A stretch of 14,010 nt of DNA, taken from the NCBI GenBank assembly GCA_030592525.1, contig JAUVIW010000013.1, forward strand, positions 1 through 14,010, read 5' to 3'. The stretch comes from an archaeon (lineage in GTDB: Archaea; B1Sed10-29; WALL01). The translations under genes were made by a program, and so were the position numbers. Positions 6,915 through 13,718 of this stretch are shown here, piece by piece. Under the pieces are notes generated by a model. It saw only the letters and a list, made by a program, of their open reading frames with translations. It had not been told where the DNA came from and did no database searches. How positions within the stretch are numbered: the stretch's first letter is position 1; every line of letters begins with the position of its first letter.

Positions 6915-7040
6915 CTAATCCTTGCGCTGCTGCTTTTTCTTGGGCTGCACCCAGTCGTGCTTGCCCTTGCCCTCGGTTTCGTGGGCGTGGTGGTGGCCGG
7001 CGTCGGTGGACTTTCGGGTACGGGACTTTTCTTTAGGCAT
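6915..7040 (-). CDS. Small His- and Lys-rich protein (41 aa), unrecognised
   Basis: This short gene encodes 41 residues beginning MPKEKSRTRK and ending KKKQQRKD. The composition is very basic, with a histidine cluster HHHAH at residues 16-20 and a single Trp (HDWVQP). It is probably disordered. Possible roles are binding RNA, ribosomes or metal ions, but none is shown. Coding status is supported by a textbook ribosome site AGGTGAT ending 6 nt before the ATG, and by the 10-nt spacing after the EamA transporter gene. The reading frame also ends exactly beside the trmI stop. It is the last gene of the apparent secreted protein-tgtA-EamA operon. Automated annotation often misses genes this short. 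Confidence 0.7.
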   Translation of the reverse strand: MPKEKSRTRKSTDAGHHHAHETEGKGKHDWVQPKKKQQRKD

Positions 7041-7044
7041 AGGG

Positions 7045-7052
7045 TATCACCT
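7045..7052 (-). promoter_or_regulatory. Shine-Dalgarno site of the 41-aa gene
   Basis: On the minus strand AGGTGAT sits about 6 nt upstream of the ATG at 7040 and overlaps the stop codon of the transporter gene. It is one of the clearest ribosome sites in the window and is the main support for the small gene. Confidence 0.65.
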
Positions 7053-7896
7053 AGATGTTCAGCCTTATTAGGATGATGGCTACTATGGCCAGAGTTATCG
7101 CGATAGTGCGGCGGGCAGTCAAACGCTCATCGAAAGCCAGTTTCGAGAGGATTATCGAGACCAAGAGAGCCATCCCAACAATAGGGAGCACGACGGTCGC
7201 AGGGCCCGCTGACAAGGCGTAAATGAAAGAGAAGAACGCAAATGCATTCACAAGCCCGATTGCCACCCCCATCCTAGAAGACTGCTCAAGCTTGCCATGG
7301 TGCTTGTGCAACTTGGACTCAAGGAGGTAATAGGGGCCAACAGCGAAAGCCGATGACAAAGCGATGAACACCGAGGGCACCATGTACTCAGGGGAAACCG
7401 CTGCGACAAAGAAATTGGATATCGCAAAGCACACCAAGCCAACAAAAGCGAACAAGAGCCCCTTAGGCAATACACGCCCGCGCTTGCGCTCAATTAACAA
7501 TAGGAGCGCGGCAGCGGAAATCATGATTCCGAGCATTCGGTAGGGGGTGAGTGGAGCGCCAAGGAACACGGCAGTAAGAATAGCAGCCCCAACACCGCCG
7601 CCAAGAGCGAAAAGGGGAAAAACCGCCAAAGAAGGCATGTTGTCAAGTGCCTCAAGCTTCAGCACAGTCATCGCGAGGAAGAACGTTACCTGCACAAGCG
7701 CGAACAAGGCGAGCGGAAGAAGGAAGGGGACAGGCAACGGGAAAACAAAGTAGTGGACGATGCTCACCAGAAGGACGGTGAGGGTGTAGACCGTGAGCAC
7801 TGTCCTGAAGTCAAGGTTCCGCACCTCAGCGAGCTTGAACAGGAAGTCCTGTATCCCGTAAGCCAGCATCGAAACAATGGCCAGCTCAAACCACAT
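7051..7896 (-). CDS. EamA/DMT-family transporter
   Basis: A 281-residue integral membrane protein with ten predicted helices (about 1-20, 31-52, 58-80, 88-113, 117-135, 146-168, 172-192, 207-229, 231-253, 262-279) in two halves. This is the duplicated EamA arrangement of the drug/metabolite transporter superfamily. The second half keeps the ALSAGPATVVLPIVGMALLVSIILSKLAFDE-type ending (cited by key features, about 227-257) common in the family. Members export or import small metabolites such as amino acids, nucleobases or sugars, and the substrate is not readable here. The gene starts 24 nt after the tgtA stop with no evident promoter or strong ribosome site, so it is probably co-transcribed with tgtA. 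That position allows, but does not prove, a link to transport of a 7-deazapurine precursor. Confidence 0.85.
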   Translation of the reverse strand: MWFELAIVSMLAYGIQDFLFKLAEVRNLDFRTVLTVYTLTVLLVSIVHYFVFPLPVPFLLPLALFALVQVTFFLAMTVLKLEALDNMPSLAVFPLFALGGGVGAAILTAVFLGAPLTPYRMLGIMISAAALLLLIERKRGRVLPKGLLFAFVGLVCFAISNFFVAAVSPEYMVPSVFIALSSAFAVGPYYLLESKLHKHHGKLEQSSRMGVAIGLVNAFAFFSFIYALSAGPATVVLPIVGMALLVSIILSKLAFDERLTARRTIAITLAIVAIILIRLNI

Positions 7897-7920
7897 GGTA
7901 CTGGCTAGGAGAAGGGGGTA

Positions 7921-9573
7921 TTAATTCTTGCGTGTGTTCACGGCGACGCCGCGGTCGAATTCCAGCATCTCACGGGCTGACAAAGAGGCAGTGCCGTTGC
8001 CGATTAAGGCGCCCTTGGCGTCAACAAGGAGAACCTCCATGCCAGCGCGGATGTCCGGGTCGCACTCCAGGACAAACTTCGCGAACGCGTTCTTGCCCTC
8101 CCTGATAAAGGGAACTGAGTCGTCGTTCATCACAACGCGCCATTTTGGTGTTTTGGCGTGGATGTCCCTTGCGATTGCATGGGGGATCAGGGAGTAGCTG
8201 CTTGGGGACAGGGTGGCCAACAGGGTGTTGCCATTGTAAATGCGGCGGATGCGCCCGGTCTTCCGGCTCTTCGCTATGCGGATTTTTTTGAAAAGGCCTT
8301 TTACGCCGAAGTAGTACTCGCCCAGGCCATTGATTATATCATGGTCCGATAGTTCCTGCTTGATGGTCTCCTCGTCAGGGACAACGCGCTGGCCATAAGG
8401 ATATGCCTCAATGATTTCCATTGGCACGCGCTTGAAAGGGAAGGCATCAACGAACTTTTTTGAATCCATGTTGAGGTGATTGTGGCGGTACACTTCGGGG
8501 CGGAACGCACTCCGCTTCGACAGGTACATGAAACGCTTCTTCATGACCGGGTCGACGGACTCCAGGAACTTCATGTGCTTGGCCATGCGCTTGAACGCCA
8601 GCAAGAGGGCGGGGTGGGCGCGCGAGCGCTCCTCAAGAAGCTCCCACAAAGTGCCCTCGCGGATGCGTTGCTTGATGCGGCGAATCTCATCGAAAGTTAC
8701 GTACAGGTTGTGGAGCGCGAGGTCGCGCTCAGTGAGCTCGCGGACGGACTTCTTCGAGCACACGGGGCATGAGCAGGGGAGGTAGTGGAGATCCTCCTTT
8801 GAGAGTGTGCCGCTCACGGTCAGGTACTTGCCCTTCTTGGCGAACAAGGAGTATGCCGCCGAGTCAAACAGGTCGACGCCCATGGCAACAGCGAAAGCGA
8901 AGAACATGGGGTGGCCGGCGCCGAAGTGGTGGACGGGAACGTTAAGGGGAAGGGACTGCTTGCACGCCGCGATGATGTCAATGTTCGTGGTGAAATCATA
9001 GGTGTTCAGCAGCGGGACCACGGTGCCAATGGCATAAGTGTCGAAGTTAAGGGAGGACATCTTCTTGCACGCCAGCTTGCGCAGCTTCATGTCATTGCCG
9101 CCCTGAATGGGGCCGGCCCACATCGTGTCACCACGATCAAGGCTTTTGGCGCGGCGGTAGGTCTCAAGGACGTTCTCGCGGAGCTCCTCAGGGGGGCCAA
9201 GGCCGGGGATGTCAAGGATGACACCGATGTCGACGCCAATGGCCTTCTGGAACGCGGTTATCTCATCGCTTGTTACCTCGATGTCGCCGTACTCCATTAG
9301 CTGGTACGCACCTGAGTCCGTCATGATGGGGCCGTCAAAGCCCAAGAGCTTGTGGACGCCCTTCTCGAGAACTTCTTCGCGGCGGTTCTTCCACAGCAAG
9401 TAAGAGTTGGTGATTAGCATTGAGGCACCGGCGGCGCGGAGCTCGCTGATTGAAAGTGACTGGTGCACGGGGTTGACGACGGGCATGATGGTTGGGGTTT
9501 CCACTGTCCCGTGCGGCGTGTCGAATACAGCTATCCTTGCAGCTAGGTCCTTGTAACGGATTTCCAGAGTCAT
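7921..9573 (-). CDS. tgtA: Archaeosine tRNA-guanine transglycosylase (ArcTGT)
   Basis: ArcTGT swaps guanine 15 in the tRNA D-loop for the 7-deazaguanine preQ0, the committed tRNA step of archaeosine synthesis. The 550-residue protein has the catalytic TIM barrel at about 1-340. It shows Asp86 in TDSGAYQ, GPIQGG at 154-159, and the predicted nucleophile Asp237 in DLFDSAAYS. A zinc site is formed by Cys267, Cys269, Cys272 (CSCPVC) and His288. The archaeal-specific C-terminal extension follows, ending in a PUA RNA-binding domain (about 475-550, with PFIREGKNAFAKFV and RGVAVNTR). All expected residues are present and the length is normal. The start is 1 nt after the stop of the upstream secreted protein gene, so the two are coupled. 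Confidence 0.96.
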   Translation of the reverse strand: MTLEIRYKDLAARIAVFDTPHGTVETPTIMPVVNPVHQSLSISELRAAGASMLITNSYLLWKNRREEVLEKGVHKLLGFDGPIMTDSGAYQLMEYGDIEVTSDEITAFQKAIGVDIGVILDIPGLGPPEELRENVLETYRRAKSLDRGDTMWAGPIQGGNDMKLRKLACKKMSSLNFDTYAIGTVVPLLNTYDFTTNIDIIAACKQSLPLNVPVHHFGAGHPMFFAFAVAMGVDLFDSAAYSLFAKKGKYLTVSGTLSKEDLHYLPCSCPVCSKKSVRELTERDLALHNLYVTFDEIRRIKQRIREGTLWELLEERSRAHPALLLAFKRMAKHMKFLESVDPVMKKRFMYLSKRSAFRPEVYRHNHLNMDSKKFVDAFPFKRVPMEIIEAYPYGQRVVPDEETIKQELSDHDIINGLGEYYFGVKGLFKKIRIAKSRKTGRIRRIYNGNTLLATLSPSSYSLIPHAIARDIHAKTPKWRVVMNDDSVPFIREGKNAFAKFVLECDPDIRAGMEVLLVDAKGALIGNGTASLSAREMLEFDRGVAVNTRKN

Positions 9574-9574
9574 T

Positions 9575-10192
9575 TCAATGCTTCCCTATGAAGAATGCTA
9601 TGAGGATGATGCCGATGATGAGGATGGCGGCGACAGAAAAGATGAATAGGTCCATGTTGCCCTCGGGCTGGAAGTCAGTGACATCAGTCACGAACAGGGA
9701 GTCAAACTGGCCCATCTTCGCATTGTACTTGGCCTCGTTGAACGAGGTCACTATCGAGCGGTGGTACTGGTAAGTAGTGAGGGCGAGCCCGTAAGCCTGC
9801 TTCGAAAACGCCTCGTACTCATCCTCATCAGTGATGTAAAAGGCGGAGTAGTAAGCGTCGCCGGCCGACTCGTACAAAGCCGCCTGGATATTGTAGTCGC
9901 CGCAAATCGATTGCGCAGCCTTTGTGTAGTGGTCACCGGCAAGCGCGTAGTACTTGCCCGCGTTCTCGTTGTCGAACTCGCTCATGTCAAAGCACTCGCC
10001 GGCAAGGTTGTACTGCTCAGCGAGCTCAGCGAAATCAGTGTAAAGGGTAGTGTCCGCATCGGCCTGCGTGCACATGACCGCAGGCAAGTCCTTGGTTGCG
10101 TTGAACTTGGATTCCACAGACTCGACAGTCAGCATGCACTGGGCCGAGACAGCAGCCAAAAGCAGGAGCAAGGCTAATACCCGTTTCATCAC
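9575..10192 (-). CDS. Secreted, C-terminally membrane-anchored helical-repeat protein (unrecognised)
   Basis: I cannot name this protein. It has an N-terminal signal peptide (basic MKR, hydrophobic stretch, cleavage likely after AVSA) and one C-terminal helix (about the last 25 residues, ending FFIGKH). The middle is therefore expected to lie outside the cell, tethered to the membrane. The middle is acidic, rich in Ala and Tyr, and made of repeated amphipathic helices with AG-x-x-(Y/F) and YY-x-AG patterns (AGECF, YYALAGDHY, ESAGDAYY), resembling TPR-like solenoids. Four Cys fall in the predicted mature part. The start is GTG at 10192 or ATG at 10189. A TATA box about 25-27 nt upstream makes the mRNA leaderless either way. 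It is the first gene of the operon with tgtA, 1 nt apart. Confidence 0.78.
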   Translation of the reverse strand: MMKRVLALLLLLAAVSAQCMLTVESVESKFNATKDLPAVMCTQADADTTLYTDFAELAEQYNLAGECFDMSEFDNENAGKYYALAGDHYTKAAQSICGDYNIQAALYESAGDAYYSAFYITDEDEYEAFSKQAYGLALTTYQYHRSIVTSFNEAKYNAKMGQFDSLFVTDVTDFQPEGNMDLFIFSVAAILIIGIILIAFFIGKH

Positions 10193-10213
10193 ATAGGGTT
10201 GGGGGCCAATGGG

Positions 10214-10219
10214 TATATA
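10214..10219 (-). promoter_or_regulatory. TATA box of the secreted protein-tgtA operon
   Basis: TATATA within TAATATATA on the minus strand is centred 25-27 nt from the GTG (10192) and ATG (10189) starts. It touches the stop codon of the upstream channel gene (10220-10222), so this promoter is squeezed into the 27-bp gap between the two genes. Confidence 0.6.
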
Positions 10220-11311
10220 TTATTTCTTGCGCTTCGAGGGCTTTTGAGGCTCAATCATCACGCGCTTGGGGTACGGAATCTCGATGCCCGCCTTGTCCAA
10301 GGCCTTCTTTATCTTCTCAACAGCAATGCTCTTGCGGGAAACAATGCCTGTCTCGGTCTCAACCCAGAAGCGGACCTTCAGGTCGACGCTTGACTCGGAG
10401 AACTTGTCCACGAGAACATCAATCGTCTTCTCGTCGGTCACGACGCCCTTTATCTTCGACACCGCCTTCTTGATTACATCGATTGCCGTGTCAATGTCAG
10501 CCTCGTAAGCAATGCCCACCGGGATATCCAGGCGCCTGATTTTCTCACGAGTGTAGTTGATTATGGGCTCGGTGGCGAGTATCCCGTTCGGGACGATTAC
10601 CACCTTGTTGTCGAACATCTTGATGGTGGTGGAGCGCAGCGCGATTTCGTCGACCTTGCCCAGGATGGAATGCACCTCAATGGTATCGCCAATCTTGAAC
10701 GGCTTGTCAACAACGATTGTTATGCCGGCAATGAAGTTGCCGAAAGTGTCCTTCGACGCGAAGCCGATGACGATGCCTGCGAAGCCCGCGCCCGCGAGGG
10801 CGGCGTAGAACAGCTCGGTCACGCCAAATATGTACATCCAGCCCATGAGAAGGCAGGTGTAAACAGAATAGCGAACCGCCTTCTCGAAGAGCTTGCGGCG
10901 GTGGCGCGACATGTAAGTGTGGGTGACCATGGAGTCAAGGCCCTGCACGAACGGGACAGCGCTCCTGATGACAGTGCGCGCGACCACGAACAGCGCAGCG
11001 GACTGGAACCACACGCTAACCAGCGGGTTCGGCGAGCCAAGGAAAAAGAACGCGTAAGCGAGCGCAATGACAATGACTATGCCGCGAAGCACGTGCTCGA
11101 TGGCGACATGAGTGTGCTTCGGGAGGTCTATCTTATGGTACTTGTCAACCCAGTCATCAAAATCCCTGAAGATAGGGGAGATGAGGGCGAGAACCAGCTT
11201 AGTGACAGTGAACAAGAGGGCTAGCGCAACAAGCCGCATGGCAATGTCCGTCAAGTCAAAGCCCAGGAACATGAATTGGGGGATGGGCGCTAAAGCCGTG
11301 AAGTTAAACAT
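10220..11311 (-). CDS. MscS-family mechanosensitive ion channel
   Basis: Small-conductance mechanosensitive channels open under membrane tension and release solutes during osmotic downshock. The 363-residue protein has four to five membrane segments before the pore helix. The pore helix is rich in Gly and Ala (about 170-200, ALAGAGFAGIVIGFASKDTF) and is followed by GNFIAGITIVVDKPFKIGD and the beta-domain signature VVIVPNG. An alpha/beta cytoplasmic domain follows, then a Lys-rich tail (KPSKRKK). The start is the ATG at 11311 (MFNFTAL). An upstream ATG at 11374 would run across the divergent nog1 start and its promoter, and the added residues do not look like channel sequence. A minus-strand TTTTAT at 11337-11342 lies about 28 nt upstream. 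Confidence 0.92.
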   Translation of the reverse strand: MFNFTALAPIPQFMFLGFDLTDIAMRLVALALLFTVTKLVLALISPIFRDFDDWVDKYHKIDLPKHTHVAIEHVLRGIVIVIALAYAFFFLGSPNPLVSVWFQSAALFVVARTVIRSAVPFVQGLDSMVTHTYMSRHRRKLFEKAVRYSVYTCLLMGWMYIFGVTELFYAALAGAGFAGIVIGFASKDTFGNFIAGITIVVDKPFKIGDTIEVHSILGKVDEIALRSTTIKMFDNKVVIVPNGILATEPIINYTREKIRRLDIPVGIAYEADIDTAIDVIKKAVSKIKGVVTDEKTIDVLVDKFSESSVDLKVRFWVETETGIVSRKSIAVEKIKKALDKAGIEIPYPKRVMIEPQKPSKRKK

Positions 11312-11318
11312 AGTGCGC

Positions 11319-11325
11319 TTATATA
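11319..11325 (+). promoter_or_regulatory. TATA box of nog1
   Basis: TTATATA is centred 26 nt before the nog1 ATG (11348), implying a leaderless transcript. It lies in the 36-bp gap between the divergent starts of the MscS gene and nog1. Confidence 0.6.
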
Positions 11326-11336
11326 CCACAGGAAGG

Positions 11337-11342
11337 ATAAAA
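11337..11342 (-). promoter_or_regulatory. TATA-like box of the MscS gene
   Basis: TTTTAT on the minus strand (within CCCTTTTATCC) is centred about 28 nt from the MscS ATG at 11311. It interlocks with the nog1 promoter, so polymerases would load face to face on the same 36 bp. Weaker than the nog1 box. Confidence 0.4.
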
Positions 11343-11347
11343 GGGTT

Positions 11348-12289
11348 ATGGCGCTCATCCCCCCCATCCCGCACGATATTTTCAAGACAGCCCTGCGCAG
11401 GTCGCAGAAAGGCGCGAAAATACTCACCGGGAAAAGCAAGCAGGGAACGATCAAGCTAAGGGAACTGTACAGGGTTGAGCTCATAGGCAATATTGTCACG
11501 GGGAAGCTGGATGCAGTGCACCAAAACACTGCGGACTTCAACGCGCTGCCTCCGTTCCAACAGGATATGGCGGGTGTGCTGGTTGACCTCGGGGAAGTCA
11601 AGAGGGCACTGCACTCAGTGAAATGGGCTGCAAAGAAAATCCATCAAATGAGCAATACATTCAGGAGCAGGATGCGGCATTACAAAGAGCTCACCAAGAC
11701 AACGGACGCAAGGAAAAAGTTCGAGGCAAGAGTGCAGTCAATACTCAAGAAGGTGGAGAAGGACCTGGATGTGCTGCAGGACGCCCGCAAGAAGCTCGCG
11801 GCAATGCCCCGAGTAAAGGACATGGCAACAGTGCTCATAGCCGGGTACCCGAATGTCGGGAAGAGCTCGCTCCTGAAAACAATGTCCGGCCACAAGGTGG
11901 ACATACAGCCATACCCGTTCACCACCAAGAAGCTGCTCATAGGATACACCAACATGGGGTTCAAGCGCCTTCAGCTAGTGGACTCACCCGGGATTCTGGA
12001 CAGGGAACAAATGAACCCGGTTGAAAAGCAGGCATCCCTGGCACTGAAGCACCTGAGCGGGAACGTGCTCTTCGTGCTGGACCCGTCTGAAACCTGCGGG
12101 TACAGCCTGAAAGACCAGAAAAAATTCCTCGCAAAAGTGAGAAAGCAGGCCGACAATGTGCTGGTAGTCGCAAACAAAGTGGACCTGGGCGGAGAAAAGG
12201 TTCGGGGAGCGATACAAGTCAATGCCAACAGTGAACAGGATGTAAAGGAGCTCAAGGAAAAGCTGTTCAAATTGTTTTACAAGCCGTAA
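11348..12289 (+). CDS. nog1: Nog1-family ribosome-assembly GTPase
   Basis: Nog1 is an OBG-HflX-like GTPase that acts in maturation of the large ribosomal subunit. The 313-residue product has the N-terminal helical-bundle domain (about 1-155; ALIPPIP start, LRRSQKGAK, MRHYKELTKT). The G domain follows with G1 GYPNVGKS (166-173), the switch IQPYPFTTKK (186-195), G3 DSPG (212-215), G4 NKVD (276-279) and a degenerate G5 (NANSE). It stops soon after the G domain, as archaeal forms do, without the C-terminal extension of eukaryotic NOG1. All nucleotide-binding motifs are intact. It is transcribed from its own TATA box. The following gene has a separate promoter at 12294. Confidence 0.95.
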   Translation: MALIPPIPHDIFKTALRRSQKGAKILTGKSKQGTIKLRELYRVELIGNIVTGKLDAVHQNTADFNALPPFQQDMAGVLVDLGEVKRALHSVKWAAKKIHQMSNTFRSRMRHYKELTKTTDARKKFEARVQSILKKVEKDLDVLQDARKKLAAMPRVKDMATVLIAGYPNVGKSSLLKTMSGHKVDIQPYPFTTKKLLIGYTNMGFKRLQLVDSPGILDREQMNPVEKQASLALKHLSGNVLFVLDPSETCGYSLKDQKKFLAKVRKQADNVLVVANKVDLGGEKVRGAIQVNANSEQDVKELKEKLFKLFYKP

Positions 12290-12293
12290 AAGC

Positions 12294-12300
12294 TTATATA
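12294..12300 (+). promoter_or_regulatory. TATA box of the UPF0147-tyrS operon
   Basis: TTATATA begins 4 nt after the nog1 stop. A start site about 26 nt downstream (near 12323) leaves a leader of about 23 nt that contains the ribosome site at 12334-12338, in contrast with the leaderless genes nearby. Confidence 0.6.
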
Positions 12301-12333
12301 GGGTTCTTATCATAACTAGGCTGCACTGATTCT

Positions 12334-12338
12334 GGAGG
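12334..12338 (+). promoter_or_regulatory. Shine-Dalgarno site of the UPF0147 gene
   Basis: GGAGG is placed 7 nt before the ATG at 12346, an ideal spacing, and supports that start. Confidence 0.7.
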
Positions 12339-12345
12339 CGACACG

Positions 12346-12606
12346 ATGGACGAAGAGGCATTAGATGGAATTAAGGAGATTATGGAAGGGGTTATCAGGG
12401 ATAGCGCTGTCCCCAGGAACATCAAAAGGTCTGTCCAGGAAGCAAAGGACAAGATTAGCTCAAAAGACGCGCCTGAAGTCACCCTCACCAGCGCAATCTA
12501 CTTATTGGACGAGTGCCTGAACGACATCAACATGCCGTTCCACACCCGCCCGGAGCTCATGAGCCTCATAAGCGAGCTGGAGCGCATCAAGGAAGAGATG
12601 AAATGA
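12346..12606 (+). CDS. UPF0147 family protein
   Basis: An 86-residue, all-helical, acidic cytoplasmic protein matching the archaeal UPF0147 family. The conserved C-terminal block is DECLNDINMPFHTRPELMSLISELERI, recognised here by NDxNMPxHTR-x-E-L (about 58-70) and ISELE. The N-terminal half has VIRDSAVPRNIKRSVQEA. No biochemical function is established for the family. The start is fixed by a GGAGG site and an upstream TATA box. Its TGA overlaps the ATG of tyrS (ATGA), so the two proteins are translated from one message, which hints at a role connected with translation. Confidence 0.9.
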   Translation: MDEEALDGIKEIMEGVIRDSAVPRNIKRSVQEAKDKISSKDAPEVTLTSAIYLLDECLNDINMPFHTRPELMSLISELERIKEEMK

Positions 12607-13613
12607 CGGATGCGATGGAGCTAGTCACGCGCCATACCCAGGAGATAGTTACTGAAGAGGAAGTAGCCAAGGCGCTGAAGAAAAAGGAGCCGGTTGCGTA
12701 CATGGGTTACGCGCCCACAGGTGAACTGCACATAGGGCACCTGCTGCCAATAATGAAGATAGCTGACTTTTTGGACGCGGGGTTCAAGTTCAAGTTTTTG
12801 ATTGCGGACATACACGCTTACCTGGACGACCAGAAGAGCCCATGGGAACTTTTGGACGCAAGGAGCGAGTACTATGAGACGGCCATCAGGGCGATGGTCG
12901 AGGCGTGCGGCACCAATGCCGATAATCTAGAGTTTGTTAAGGGGAGTGCTTTCCAGCTCAAGGAAGAGTACATGATGAACGTGCTCAGGATGGCCGGGAA
13001 CGTAACATTCAATCGGGTCAAAAGAGCGGCATCGGAAGTCGTGAGGCTGGGGGATGCGCCGAAGCTCGGCGGGCTCATGTACCCGCTGCTGCAAGTGCAG
13101 GACGTGCTGGCGCTGGATGCGGATGTCACCCTGTCTGGCGTGGACCAGAGGGGGATTTACATGCTGGGCAGGGACATGCTCCCGGAAATCGGGGAAAGGA
13201 AGTATGCGTGCGTATTCACCCCGCTGCTGCCCGGGCTGACCGGGAGCAAGATGAGTGCAAGCGACAAGGCATCGAAAATAGGTGTCACCGACTCAGAGGA
13301 AGAGCTCAAGAAAAAGATGAAGAGCGCTTTTTGTGAGGCAGGCGCTGTTGAAGGCAATGGCGTGCTGATTTTCATGAAGCAAGTTGTGTTTCCGCTCAAG
13401 GAAAGGAAGGGAGAAAGTTTCACGGTGCACCGGCCGGAAAAATTCGGCGGAGACCTTGAATACAAGGATTACGCGGCGCTCGAAAAGGATTTCGAGGGAA
13501 AGAAGCTGCACCCACTCGACCTGAAGAACGCGCTTGCGGAAGAGCTGGCCAAATTGCTCGAGCCCGTCAGGAAAGCAGTCAGCAAAGAGCTTCTTTTGAA
13601 GGCGTATGGCTAG
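12603..13613 (+). CDS. tyrS: Tyrosyl-tRNA synthetase
   Basis: TyrRS charges tRNA-Tyr with tyrosine. The 336-residue protein follows the archaeal/eukaryotic-type class I enzyme closely. HIGH is at 43-46, and Tyr33 sits in AYMGYAPTG. The tyrosine pocket has YPLLQVQD with Tyr160, Gln164 and Asp167 (equivalent to Tyr151, Gln155 and Asp158 of the Methanocaldococcus jannaschii enzyme) and Gln182 in DQR. The second signature is KMSAS at 216-220. The C-terminal anticodon-recognition region includes RPEKFGGDL (278-286) and HPLDLKNALAEEL. These pocket residues separate it from the related TrpRS. The ATG at 12603 overlaps the UPF0147 stop by 4 nt. Another ATG at 12615 would drop four residues. An in-frame extension to 12513 merely reads through UPF0147 out of frame. 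Confidence 0.96.
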   Translation: MTDAMELVTRHTQEIVTEEEVAKALKKKEPVAYMGYAPTGELHIGHLLPIMKIADFLDAGFKFKFLIADIHAYLDDQKSPWELLDARSEYYETAIRAMVEACGTNADNLEFVKGSAFQLKEEYMMNVLRMAGNVTFNRVKRAASEVVRLGDAPKLGGLMYPLLQVQDVLALDADVTLSGVDQRGIYMLGRDMLPEIGERKYACVFTPLLPGLTGSKMSASDKASKIGVTDSEEELKKKMKSAFCEAGAVEGNGVLIFMKQVVFPLKERKGESFTVHRPEKFGGDLEYKDYAALEKDFEGKKLHPLDLKNALAEELAKLLEPVRKAVSKELLLKAYG

Positions 13614-13670
13614 CTCGGAAAGCCAGACCAAAGCCTTTTATGCATAAACTGATTAGCTAATGGCAGTTCC

Positions 13671-13676
13671 TTTAAA
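13671..13676 (+). promoter_or_regulatory. TATA-like box of the PolD small-subunit gene
   Basis: TTTAAA (within CCTTTAAACG) lies in the 105-bp gap after tyrS. A start about 26 nt downstream falls near 13700, giving an 18-nt leader to the GTG at 13719, or a near-leaderless transcript if the in-frame GTG at 13701 is used. A second weak element, TTTTAT at 13637-13642, is further upstream. Confidence 0.4.
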
Positions 13677-13718
13677 CGCCCGGTCGCTAGCCGCGCAGGG
13701 GTGTGTGGGGTGACGCTA

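Noticed and set aside
11312..11374. N-terminal extension of the MscS protein to an ATG at 11374
   Set aside because: It would overlap the nog1 start and both TATA-like boxes, and the extra residues look like translated promoter sequence.
12513..12602. Extension of TyrRS upstream of 12603
   Set aside because: The extra 30 codons are an out-of-frame reading of UPF0147, and the 4-nt ATGA overlap marks the natural start.
13660..13713. 17-codon upstream frame before the DP1 gene
   Set aside because: Too short, no ribosome site, and it lies upstream of the predicted transcript start.
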